64,000 nucleotides of DNA, from positions 3,984 through 67,983 of the forward strand of contig CAYOEM010000015.1 in NCBI GenBank assembly GCA_964402975.1, given 5' to 3'. Each line of letters opens with the position of its first letter. The first letter of the stretch is position 1. Below, piece after piece: positions 33,866-42,233 of the stretch. Position numbers and translations under genes: made by a program. This stretch comes from CAMDKS01 sp964402975. GTDB lineage: Bacteria > Bdellovibrionota_B > Oligoflexia > Oligoflexales > RGVZ01. The notes under the pieces are model-generated. The model was not told where the DNA came from. It ran no database searches and worked only from the letters and a program-made list of their open reading frames with translations.

Positions 33866-35376
33866 CGAAAACTCATTCAGACCGACGTGATGTGTTGCTC
33901 ATCATGGGCAATCAGCTATTCCCTCTCGAACACCTGCCTACGCCTGCCAGCGCTGTTGTTTTTATGGCGGAAGACCGCGAGCTCTGCACTTACTGCAGGT
34001 TCCATAAGCATAAAATTATTTTATTTTTGACAGCCATGCGTTCGTACGCCGATGAGCTTAGAAGGGCTGGCTTTGAGGTTTTCTACTCCAAACTTGATGA
34101 TGCTCAAGTGGCTAACAAGAAATACGAGGAAAAGCTTGCTGACCAGCTGGCGGCAAGGCCAAATGCAAGTGTGATTAGCTTTGAGATCGAAGACAAGTTC
34201 ATGGAAGTTCGCATCAAAAAGCTGTCGGAGCGCCTTGGCAGAAACCACAGGGTCATTAAAAGTCCGATGTTTTTGACATCACGAGACGAGTTTCAGGTGT
34301 ACTTGAAGGGACAGAAGAAGCCCTTTATGAAAACGTTTTACGAGCGCCAAAGAAAAGGTCTCGGAATATTGATCGATAAAGATGGTAAGCCGATTGGCGG
34401 TAAATGGAGCTTTGATGAAGACAACCGGTCCCGACTCGATCCGGACATCGATGTTCCAGGGTTGCCAAAAATCAAGGCGAGTGACCATTTGAGTGCGGTA
34501 TCAAAACTTGTCGACAACCTATTCGCAGATCATCCGGGAGAGGCGAAGGATTTCTGGCTCGCCACGACTCGCAGTGAGGCCATCAAATGGTTGGATGATT
34601 TTTTATCGAAAAAGTTTGAGCATTTTGGAGAATTCGAAGATGCCATTGCCCCCTCAGAGTTCAGCCTGTTTCACTCGGTGTTATCGCCTGTCATCAATCT
34701 TGGCCTTTTAACGCCCGACGACGTAGTCAAGCGCACGTTAAAATACGCCAAGGAACATAAGACGCCGATGAATAGCCTTGAAGGCTTTATTCGTCAGGTG
34801 ATCGGCTGGAGGGAGTTTGTCAGAGGTATTTATCAAAATTTCAGCGAAAAGCAGGATGTAGATAACTTTTTCAAACACGACAGAAAGTTGTCTCCAGTTT
34901 GGTATACCGGGCAGACTGGTGTAATTCCGCTAGATGACGCGCTCACTAAAACTTTAAAGTTTGGCTACGCCCATCATATTGAAAGGCTGATGGTAATCGG
35001 CTGTCTTATGTTGTTGTCCCAGGTTCACCCCAGGGAAGTGCACCGATGGTTTATGGAGATGTATGTGGACTCATCGGATTGGGTGATGGGGCCAAATGTT
35101 TACGGCATGAGTCAATTTAGTGATGGTGGAATTTTTGCCACGAAGCCTTACATTTGCGGATCTAACTATATTTTAAAGATGAGCAATTACAAAAAGGGTC
35201 CATGGTGTGAAGTCTGGGATGGCCTTTATTGGAAGTTTGTTAGCGAGAAATTTCAGTTCTTAGGCAAGAATCCGCGGTTATCCATGATGGTAGCGATGTG
35301 GGGCAAGAAGTCAAAGTCAGAGCAAAAATCACTTTTAGTTGCTGCTGATGGATTTATTGATCAAGTCACAAATTAG
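33862..35376 (+). CDS. Photolyase/cryptochrome of the prokaryotic FeS-BCP-related family
   Basis: This 504-residue protein has an N-terminal Rossmann-like domain (LIMGNQLFPLEHL) and a helical FAD-binding domain with the family signatures VIGWREFVRGIY, YAHHIERLMVIG, HRWFMEMYVD and GMSQFSDGG. Relatives repair (6-4) photoproducts or sense light. Most of the cysteines that hold the [4Fe-4S] cluster in characterised members (a CxxC pair before the terminal LYW) are not seen; only one Cys (PWCEVWDGLYW) is near. Its ATGA overlap with asnB implies coupled translation. Confidence 0.9.
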   Translation: MTKTHSDRRDVLLIMGNQLFPLEHLPTPASAVVFMAEDRELCTYCRFHKHKIILFLTAMRSYADELRRAGFEVFYSKLDDAQVANKKYEEKLADQLAARPNASVISFEIEDKFMEVRIKKLSERLGRNHRVIKSPMFLTSRDEFQVYLKGQKKPFMKTFYERQRKGLGILIDKDGKPIGGKWSFDEDNRSRLDPDIDVPGLPKIKASDHLSAVSKLVDNLFADHPGEAKDFWLATTRSEAIKWLDDFLSKKFEHFGEFEDAIAPSEFSLFHSVLSPVINLGLLTPDDVVKRTLKYAKEHKTPMNSLEGFIRQVIGWREFVRGIYQNFSEKQDVDNFFKHDRKLSPVWYTGQTGVIPLDDALTKTLKFGYAHHIERLMVIGCLMLLSQVHPREVHRWFMEMYVDSSDWVMGPNVYGMSQFSDGGIFATKPYICGSNYILKMSNYKKGPWCEVWDGLYWKFVSEKFQFLGKNPRLSMMVAMWGKKSKSEQKSLLVAADGFIDQVTN

Positions 35377-35398
35377 TTAGTCTTGAGAGAGGTCTTAT

Positions 35399-36007
35399 AT
35401 GAATGTTGAGAGGTTGCGGCAGGCTGAGACGGTTGTTCGCGAGCTTTCAAAAGTACTAGAACCCTTAGAGGCTAGGATGTGGCATCAGATTCCCGACGAG
35501 CATATGCGCGAAGCATACCGTGTACTGAGAGCCCAAAGTGTTGGGGGTCTGATTTCAAAGGAGCAGTTCGACCGGCAGTATAAACTTTTTGACGCCCTTA
35601 GCGACTCGATGCGGGAACCAGCAAAGCAGGAGAAGGCAGCTGCAAATTGTTTTGAATTTATGGCCACTCTTCCGAAGGATGTGCGGCTTGCGTTAGACAA
35701 TAGCGTAAAAATGGTGGTTTCTAATTCGCCAAAAGTGTTTGTCAGGCCTAACACGCTTTTATATCAATGGGCGCGGAAGGTTTTTTCTGACGCAAAACTG
35801 TATCAAAGTCATATTCTGCAAAGTCGCGATGAGTCAACGATGAGCGTGTCGGAAGTTGAAAGGTCAGATGCATTAAAGGACACGTCTCGTGTGATGCGCG
35901 AAATTTGCGATATGGTTAGTAGTCTGTCTTGGTTTGTCGACGAATCCACAGTACGCGAGGTGCGAAGGTTTGCTGCAGATATCGAGGCAATTCTTCATGA
36001 GCCCTGA
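35399..36007 (+). CDS. Helical protein of unknown function (202 aa)
   Basis: The sequence is mostly alpha-helical and charged, with a hydrophobic-heptad N-terminus (VERLRQAETVVRELSKVLEPLE) and several Met/Arg-rich helices. It has no signal peptide or membrane segment. It starts 22 bp after the photolyase stop, with GAGAGAGG upstream of the ATG, so it probably shares the transcript. No family is recognised. Confidence 0.75.
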   Translation: MNVERLRQAETVVRELSKVLEPLEARMWHQIPDEHMREAYRVLRAQSVGGLISKEQFDRQYKLFDALSDSMREPAKQEKAAANCFEFMATLPKDVRLALDNSVKMVVSNSPKVFVRPNTLLYQWARKVFSDAKLYQSHILQSRDESTMSVSEVERSDALKDTSRVMREICDMVSSLSWFVDESTVREVRRFAADIEAILHEP

Positions 36008-36022
36008 ATGCAAGGCGTGAAA

Positions 36023-36877
36023 TTACTTTTGCTTTAGCAATTCGTATTGTGCCGGAGGCACCATGAAAATGGTTGAAGGTATAGCCCCCACAATCACCTT
36101 GGTTGTGACAAGAGATTCGGATTTTTTCGGTTTGCTCGCAATAGCTTGCATCTGTCTTTGCATAGCCTCAAGTTCTTTGAGTTGCTTACTCGCGGCCTTG
36201 TCCATGGGGAGGGGGTTGGTCGTTTTACTGCTACTTTTGTCAGTTGGTAAATTTGTTTGAGTTAGGATGTCTCGATACAGCACGAATCCCTCAGATTTCT
36301 TCCGATCGCTGAGTGCTTTTTGTTTGAGTTTATTATCAAGCATGGCCGATAGCCATGGGTTTAGAAATTTTTCGGCTACATCCCCCATGTCCTTGGCCAG
36401 CGTACTGTCGATACACAGTGTCTCGGTTATCGTGCTGGAGCTTCCCATAATGCCGCTGATGTTCATGATTCGCCTGAAATAGTTGCAGTTTCGGCCAGCA
36501 AAGCGACCAGTTTTGCCTGTAGGATTACTACTGTAGTTTGTTACCTTCGCGAGCCCCTTGCCGTCAAAAAAAGCTGATGTGACGCCAAGCATTTTTTTGT
36601 TTTCAATAACGCTGCATGAGCCTTTTGATGCTGATTTGTTCTGGCGTTGGCATATGGTTGTATTTGTTTCATCAACAAATGTGATCTGTGTCGTGTCTTT
36701 TTCGATCGTGTCAACGCGAATTATTTTGGGTGAAAAATATTGAAAGACTTTACTTGGGCCCTTCGGGCTTGATCGGTTTAATTGAGCCGTGACATCTGCG
36801 AACGCAGCCTCTTGTGTGGCTACACCGGTGACAAGTATTGAGATAAAAGCTAGCGTGATTTTCCGGAGGTTATTCAT
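36023..36877 (-). CDS. Secreted protein, possibly DUF4412-like
   Basis: This 284-residue protein has a signal peptide (MNNLRKITLAFISILVTGVA, cleaved near AAFADV). The following 150 residues contain strands with two-Cys pairs (TTICQRQ … GSCSVIE, RNCNYFRR … TETLCID). They recall DUF4412 or LolA-like periplasmic folds; the similarity is weak. A Gln/Lys-rich region (residues 215-260) may be a flexible linker. It is convergent with the 202-residue gene. Confidence 0.65.
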   Translation of the reverse strand: MNNLRKITLAFISILVTGVATQEAAFADVTAQLNRSSPKGPSKVFQYFSPKIIRVDTIEKDTTQITFVDETNTTICQRQNKSASKGSCSVIENKKMLGVTSAFFDGKGLAKVTNYSSNPTGKTGRFAGRNCNYFRRIMNISGIMGSSSTITETLCIDSTLAKDMGDVAEKFLNPWLSAMLDNKLKQKALSDRKKSEGFVLYRDILTQTNLPTDKSSSKTTNPLPMDKAASKQLKELEAMQRQMQAIASKPKKSESLVTTKVIVGAIPSTIFMVPPAQYELLKQK

Positions 36878-37053
36878 CGAGGTGAGCTTTAATGTTCACG
36901 TTGTGTCGTCAGGGTCATTATCTAAGCTAAGCGATTCTACATTTAACGGCAACGTTGATGTTCTATTTTATTTTCAGAAGTATTATTCCTGTCGATAAAT
37001 CTTTAAAATGGCGCTAGAACTGGGTCCAGGGATTTCAAGGGAGGAGCTGTCTA

Positions 37054-37449
37054 GTGTTAACACGTATAATGATCTGGTTCTGTTTTTCCATCGCCATTCT
37101 CGGTTTCACTGCCAAGCTTATGGGGTCTAATCTACCCGATGCCGCAACCGTTGGTTGCATGCTGGGGCCCGATAGGGCGATTTACTTGTTTCAAGACGAG
37201 CAGCGGGTTTTACTATCGAACGCCGAAAAAAATATCTTACCTTTGACCCTGAGCTCTTTTTCGGTTTACCGGTGTCCAGGATGTTTTGGTTTTGATGGTA
37301 TGGTTGAGGGGCATCGCTATGAGGGGCAGACGTCAAGCCTTTACAACGAGGAATCAGGCCAGTGGGACGTCTTTATGGACCTGGTCATTGATAGCGGCCA
37401 GCCTCAGCGTCTCGGCTGTTTTTGGCGCCCATCAGCCCTTAATAAATAA
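37054..37449 (+). CDS. Small exported protein of unknown function (131 aa)
   Basis: GTG 37054 lies 7 bases after GGAGGAG. The N-terminus (MLTRIMIWFCFSIAILGFTAKLMG) is a signal peptide or anchor. The rest contains four Cys (GCMLG, CPGC, GCFW) and beta-strand-like segments. No homologous family is recognised. It stands alone, 180 bp upstream of rnc. Confidence 0.6.
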   Translation: MLTRIMIWFCFSIAILGFTAKLMGSNLPDAATVGCMLGPDRAIYLFQDEQRVLLSNAEKNILPLTLSSFSVYRCPGCFGFDGMVEGHRYEGQTSSLYNEESGQWDVFMDLVIDSGQPQRLGCFWRPSALNK

Positions 37450-37628
37450 TGTAATATCAGTTAGTTGCAGTATTTAAGTCGATGCGCCCTCTTAGAATAT
37501 ATATTAAATTATTAACATTGATTTAATAACCTAGAGATTATATACCTCCCTGCCGCCAATTTTGCTTAAATTTTAAGCTAAACGCCGGTTTTTGCCGGTT
37601 TTACCCGGGCGGGGAGGTTTCTTAAAAA
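37450..37628 (+). promoter_or_regulatory. A+T-rich leader region upstream of rnc
   Basis: A possible promoter is TTGATT (37518-37523), 17-bp spacer, TATACC (37541-37546). Downstream lie a short stem-loop GCTTAA/TTAAGC (37564-37578) and direct repeats of GCCGGTTTT. GGGGAGG, 11 bases before the GTG of rnc, is the ribosome binding site. In several bacteria RNase III cleaves a stem in its own leader; whether that applies here is unknown. Confidence 0.35.
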
Positions 37629-38372
37629 GTGCTCTGGTCCATTAAACCATCTCTATACAGCAAAGCTAGCCAAATAGAGGCCAGCATTGGTTACGTATTC
37701 TCGAATCCAGAGACTCTTTGGGAAGCAATGACTCACCGTTCTGCTTTGGTGGGTGTAGCTGGTGTGACGGCGGATATTCTCGATATGAAACCTTGGAACG
37801 AGAGACTTGAGTTTCTGGGAGACTCCGTACTCGGTTTGGTTGTCAGTGAATCTCTCCTGATGTCTCTTTACGGTCTTAGTGAGGGCGAAATGTCCCGAGT
37901 GAGAGCCGCGATCGTTTGTGAAGATAATTTGGCGCGTATCGCGCGGGGAATTAATCTAGGAAATATTCTGGTGCTCGGTGGAAGCGAAATGGCTACAAAC
38001 GGCCAGGACAAACCAAGCATCTTAGCCGACGCTTTAGAGGCGCTTATAGGCGCCGTTTACAAAGACGGCGGTTGGGAGTCGGCCCGACGCGTGACAAAAG
38101 GTCTTCTGGCAGCGGAACTCACAGGAGATCTCCGCAGGTTTTTGAGTGGTGATGCAAAAACTAAACTTCAAGAATTCGTTCAGGCAAAATTTAAAACCAC
38201 TCCGACCTATGATGTCACCGGTGAAGTGGGACCTGCCCACCAAAAATCTTTTGAGGTTGCTGTTAAGGTTGACGGTCGCGTTTTGGCTGTGGGTGCGGGA
38301 TCTAGTAAGAAAGATGCGGCACAAGCCGCTGCAAAGCAAGCGTTGGCTCATTTTGAGGAGGTCGCGCCATGA
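37629..38372 (+). CDS. rnc: Ribonuclease III
   Basis: This 247-residue protein has an N-terminal RNase III domain with the signature ERLEFLGDSVLGLVV and the second acidic cluster DALEALIGAVYKDGG. A C-terminal double-stranded RNA-binding domain follows (DAKTKLQEFVQAK … GSSKKDAAQAAAKQAL). It processes rRNA precursors and double-stranded RNA. The GTG start follows GGGGAGG. Its stop overlaps der by ATGA. Confidence 0.97.
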   Translation: MLWSIKPSLYSKASQIEASIGYVFSNPETLWEAMTHRSALVGVAGVTADILDMKPWNERLEFLGDSVLGLVVSESLLMSLYGLSEGEMSRVRAAIVCEDNLARIARGINLGNILVLGGSEMATNGQDKPSILADALEALIGAVYKDGGWESARRVTKGLLAAELTGDLRRFLSGDAKTKLQEFVQAKFKTTPTYDVTGEVGPAHQKSFEVAVKVDGRVLAVGAGSSKKDAAQAAAKQALAHFEEVAP

Positions 38373-39910
38373 TCAAAGGAACAGTCGCGATTGTTGGTCG
38401 CCCGAACGTTGGTAAATCAACCTTATTCAATGCGTTGACTCGCACGAGAAACGCACTCGTTGACGATTGCCCAGGCCTTACGAGAGACCGTCTTTATGGG
38501 GTTGTCTATTTTGACGATCTGGAAGAACGAGGCTGCATGGTTGTCGACACTGGCGGCTTTGAAACCGAGGGTGTTTACTATCAACCTTTCAGTGAGAATA
38601 TCGTTTGGCAACAAACAGAAACTGCGATTGATGAGGCCGATGTTGTCGTTTTAGTATTTGACGGTAAATCAGGACTTCACCCTCACGACGAGCAACTTCT
38701 GCGTCATATGGCCAAGAAAAATAAGCCTGTCATTTATGTTGTCAATAAAGTCGACGTTAAAGAGCACGAAGACAGGGTCTTCGATTTCTATCAATTGGGA
38801 GTTGATCATTTCGTCGTGACTTCGGCCGCACACATGCGCGGAGTTGACGAGCTGTTGGAACTTGTTGAGGCCAAACTCACGGCGATTGAAGAGCTGCGAT
38901 CAGATAAGAAAAATCTACCTGTCTCTGGCACTCGAATCGCACTAGTCGGTCGCCCTAATGCAGGAAAATCATCAATTCTTAATCGACTCATCGGCGAAGA
39001 ACGGAGCCTTGTGAGCGAGGTTGCAGGCACAACCAGAGACTCAATCGACACACCGCTAGCCTATAACGGCAAAAACTATGTCTTAGTTGATACGGCCGGC
39101 ATCCGCCGCAGAAGTCGCATTCACGACAAAGTGGAATCACTTAGTGTCATGCGAAGCATGCAGGCGATCGAACGATCAGATGTCGTGCTTTTGGTGCTGG
39201 ACGCGACACAGATGCTTACTGATCAGGATGCAAGGATTGCATCGATGGCTGCCGAGCAGCATAAAGCCATGGCGATCATCGTTAATAAGTGGGATCTGGT
39301 TGAAGGCAAAAACTCTAATACGGCCAAAGAATATACAGACTTTCTTCGCTACAAGTTAAAACTCTTGTCATGGGTTCCGGTTCTTTACGTATCCTGTCTT
39401 GAGAATCAACGAGTCCATAACATCATGCAATTAGTCGAGACTGTGGTGTCTCAGTTTGAAAGACGTGTCGAAACGCGCGCAGTTAATGCGGCACTCCACA
39501 AAATGGCTCACGATCACACGCCAGCTCTGATAAAGCGCACGAGTAAGCGTGTGAAGTTTTATTATGGGACCCAGGTGCGCTCATCCCCTCCGACTATTCT
39601 TGTTTTCTGTAACGTGGCTCGTGAAATTCAAGAAGGCTACAAGCGCTACATGATCAACCGTTTCCGCGAGGATCTTGGCTTTGTCGATGTGCCGCTACGC
39701 ATTATTTTTAGAAGTAAAGAAGACCAAAGAAAGCGTAAGCAGGAAGAGATCGCTAGGCTTTCCAGACAGTATGATCCAGGCTCTCGTAAGTCCCAGCCTG
39801 TTGGTTTAAAACCTGTGACTTGGGATCAGGCCGACTTGCCTGAATTCAACGAAATGGATGCGGGGCGTTTCGCGTTTGAAGTGGAGGCAAGTCTCGATAT
39901 TGAGAATTAA
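38369..39910 (+). CDS. der: Ribosome biogenesis GTPase Der (EngA)
   Basis: This 513-residue protein has two tandem G domains, with P-loops GRPNVGKSTLFN (near residue 10) and GRPNAGKSSILN (near residue 193). A C-terminal KH-like domain follows, as in all Der proteins that act in 50S assembly. It is somewhat long for the family because of a charged C-terminal extension of about 60 residues (from KRKQEEIARLSRQYDPG). It overlaps rnc by four bases. Confidence 0.97.
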   Translation: MIKGTVAIVGRPNVGKSTLFNALTRTRNALVDDCPGLTRDRLYGVVYFDDLEERGCMVVDTGGFETEGVYYQPFSENIVWQQTETAIDEADVVVLVFDGKSGLHPHDEQLLRHMAKKNKPVIYVVNKVDVKEHEDRVFDFYQLGVDHFVVTSAAHMRGVDELLELVEAKLTAIEELRSDKKNLPVSGTRIALVGRPNAGKSSILNRLIGEERSLVSEVAGTTRDSIDTPLAYNGKNYVLVDTAGIRRRSRIHDKVESLSVMRSMQAIERSDVVLLVLDATQMLTDQDARIASMAAEQHKAMAIIVNKWDLVEGKNSNTAKEYTDFLRYKLKLLSWVPVLYVSCLENQRVHNIMQLVETVVSQFERRVETRAVNAALHKMAHDHTPALIKRTSKRVKFYYGTQVRSSPPTILVFCNVAREIQEGYKRYMINRFREDLGFVDVPLRIIFRSKEDQRKRKQEEIARLSRQYDPGSRKSQPVGLKPVTWDQADLPEFNEMDAGRFAFEVEASLDIEN

Positions 39911-39913
39911 ATT

Positions 39914-39955
39914 GCGGCTTTTTGCCGCCTAGCGCCGCGCAGGCGCTTAATTTTT
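39914..39955 (+). terminator. Intrinsic terminator after der
   Basis: A small GCGGC/GCCGC hairpin is followed by AGCGCC/GGCGCT (39931-39947, 5-base loop) and a T-rich tail ending TTTTT at 39951-39955. It begins just after the der stop. Confidence 0.8.
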
Positions 39956-39964
39956 GATCTTTGC

Positions 39965-39986
39965 GGATGCCGCGGCATCCTGTTTT
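39965..39986 (+). terminator. Second tandem terminator
   Basis: A 16-bp perfect palindrome (GGATGC CGCG GCATCC) is followed by TGTTTT. It backs up the first terminator and separates rnc-der from the TonB-dependent receptor gene. Confidence 0.65.
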
Positions 39987-40030
39987 AAAAAACACGGTTG
40001 TTAGACTCGGTGGCTCTGGTTACCATGACT

Positions 40031-40058
40031 CTCAAGATTTCATAAAATTTCTTGAGGG
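40031..40058 (+). promoter_or_regulatory. Inverted repeat overlapping the ribosome binding site of the TonB-dependent receptor gene
   Basis: CTCAAGA (40031-40037) and TCTTGAG (40050-40056) are perfect inverted arms around a 12-base A/T loop. The right arm includes part of the GAGGG ribosome binding site (40054-40058), 8 bases before ATG 40067. Folding would hide the site; as DNA it could also be an operator. Confidence 0.45.
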
Positions 40059-40066
40059 TTTGCTTT

Positions 40067-42202
40067 ATGCGTCATGCGCCATCTGTTCTAGTGCTGCTAT
40101 TTACTGCCTCTGGTGTAGGCTTGGCCAATGAGTCGGCGGACTCTACGGAGGCGAGGCCCAATGAGGTCTTGGATTTATCAGTAACGGCTACACGCGTTGA
40201 AGCTCCTTCTAGTCGGGTCCCGCGTAGTATTAAAATTCTTAAAAATAAAGATTTAGTGGAGAAAGAACAGGCTATATCAATTCCTGAGGCCCTGTCGCAT
40301 CAGTCCGGTGTTCTTTTGCAAAAGACCGCCAGGGGTCAAGGATCCCCATTTGTTCGCGGATTCACCGGTTTTAGAAATTTATTTTTAATCGATGGTATCC
40401 GCTTCAATAATTCAGTCATGCGCGATGGGCCAAACCAGTACTGGAATACGGTTGACGTATATTCGGTCGATAGGCTTGAAGTCGTGAAAGGGTCAACATC
40501 TGTCCTCTACGGTTCAGACGCCATTGGTGGCACCATTAATGCGTTGACGAGAGATTTATTGTTGGAAGGCACGGATGATCCGCTGTCGGCTAGGCTATTG
40601 TACCGCTATGCGTCGGCGGAGGATGCTCGCATTCAGAGAGGTGAAGTTGTGGGGCGCTCGGGTAAAAACTTTGCCGTACTGCTTGGTGGAACGAAGAAAG
40701 CATATGGCGATCTCCGCGCTGGCGCTGCCACCGGCCTGCTGCCTAGGACTCACTACGGTGAACATAGTTTTGACCTAAAAGCTCAGGGTAAAGTCACGGC
40801 AAAAGATGAATTGAAAATGGCTTGGCAAAAAGCAAGTCAAGATGACGTGATGAGAACCCATTCAACAACATTTGCGAAAAGTTATCGGGGCACCAAAATA
40901 GGAACCGATAAGGAGCGCTCCCTTGACCAAAAACGTGAACTTGCTTACTTGAAGCATAAGCACATTTTTGAGACAGGTTTTCTAACCAACGTGGAATACG
41001 CCCTCTCATATCAAAGGCAAGAGGAGGGTGAAAATCGCGTCAAGTCAGACTCGACTAAAACAGATCAGGGATTTGACGTGCACACTCCTGGCTGGATGCT
41101 GCAGGCACAATCTGACCTGGAGTCGGGCCGTTGGACATACGGCGTTGATGCTTATAGAGATTTAGTAGACTCTTATAGGCTTAACTACAAAGCAGACGGC
41201 TCGTTTGATTCAAAATCAATTCAGGGACCAATTGGTGATAATGCGACCTACGACAATGTCGGCGCGTTTGTTCAGGATCAATATAAAGTATCCAAGGATC
41301 TTGAGCTGACGGCGGGGATTCGTCATAACCAGATGACAGCAAAAGTTGATCGCTATGAAGATCCCGTCACAAAGAAGGAAGCGTCGTTAAATAAGAAGTA
41401 CGCGGCCACGGTCGGTAGCGTCAGGAGTGCCTACGATTTAAGGTCAGATGGCAATGGAAAGTTGTTTTTTGGCGTAGGGCAGGCTTTTCGAGCTCCCAAC
41501 CTGTCCGATCTAACGAGATTTGATCTGGCTCGTAGTTCTGAAATAGAACAGCCAAGTCCCGAAGTTCAGCCTGAAAGATATCTTTCATATGAATTAGGTT
41601 CTCGTTGGGGTGATTCCAATGCTTGGCAGGTCGAGGCTTGGGTTTTTAAAACGCAAATCGAGAATATGATCATCAAGTCGCAAACTGGCGAAAAAACACC
41701 AGATGGCAAAAAGTTTTACGTTGTAAAAAAGAACTCCGGCAAAGGCTATGTGCAAGGCGCCGAGCTAGATGGATTTTACCGAGTGACTCCTCAGTATGTT
41801 TTAGGTGGGAATTACACGTTCCAATGGGGTGAGCTTGAAACTTACCCAGGTACATCCAATCAAACCAAGCTTGAGCCCTTAAGCCGTGTTATGCCGGCCA
41901 CTTTAAATCTGAATGCGCGTTACGAAGGTCCAAATGATCGGTACTGGGCTGAGGTGCTATATACGTTGGTCAGACGACAAGACCGGATTAATAGCGGCGA
42001 TAAGCTTGATAACGAGAGAATTCCACCGGGCGGCAGCCCAGGCTATAAAACCTACGGGATACGAGCTGGCGGCTCGTTACACGAAAAGGCGAGACTTAGT
42101 ATTGCCTGGGAGAATCTTCTGGATGAAGATTATCGGGTCTTGGGATCCGGCGTGAACGAACCGGGGCGAAATTTTATTGCGACCTTGGATGTGCGGCTGT
42201 AG
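40067..42202 (+). CDS. TonB-dependent outer-membrane receptor
   Basis: This 711-residue protein has a signal peptide (MRHAPSVLVLLFTASGVGLA), a TonB-box-like strand (VLDLSVTATR), a plug domain with PFVRGFTGFRNLFLIDG and VEVVKG-like VDRLEVVKGSTSVLYGSDAIGG, and a beta-barrel. The C-terminal receptor end runs … NLLDEDYRVLG … GRNFIATLDVRL. The plug resembles receptors for haem/iron complexes, but the ligand is uncertain. I choose ATG 40067, since the TTG 15 bases earlier lies in the ribosome binding site. Confidence 0.94.
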   Translation: MRHAPSVLVLLFTASGVGLANESADSTEARPNEVLDLSVTATRVEAPSSRVPRSIKILKNKDLVEKEQAISIPEALSHQSGVLLQKTARGQGSPFVRGFTGFRNLFLIDGIRFNNSVMRDGPNQYWNTVDVYSVDRLEVVKGSTSVLYGSDAIGGTINALTRDLLLEGTDDPLSARLLYRYASAEDARIQRGEVVGRSGKNFAVLLGGTKKAYGDLRAGAATGLLPRTHYGEHSFDLKAQGKVTAKDELKMAWQKASQDDVMRTHSTTFAKSYRGTKIGTDKERSLDQKRELAYLKHKHIFETGFLTNVEYALSYQRQEEGENRVKSDSTKTDQGFDVHTPGWMLQAQSDLESGRWTYGVDAYRDLVDSYRLNYKADGSFDSKSIQGPIGDNATYDNVGAFVQDQYKVSKDLELTAGIRHNQMTAKVDRYEDPVTKKEASLNKKYAATVGSVRSAYDLRSDGNGKLFFGVGQAFRAPNLSDLTRFDLARSSEIEQPSPEVQPERYLSYELGSRWGDSNAWQVEAWVFKTQIENMIIKSQTGEKTPDGKKFYVVKKNSGKGYVQGAELDGFYRVTPQYVLGGNYTFQWGELETYPGTSNQTKLEPLSRVMPATLNLNARYEGPNDRYWAEVLYTLVRRQDRINSGDKLDNERIPPGGSPGYKTYGIRAGGSLHEKARLSIAWENLLDEDYRVLGSGVNEPGRNFIATLDVRL

Positions 42203-42233
42203 TTAGAATAGCTTGAAAATATGGATTCTATGC

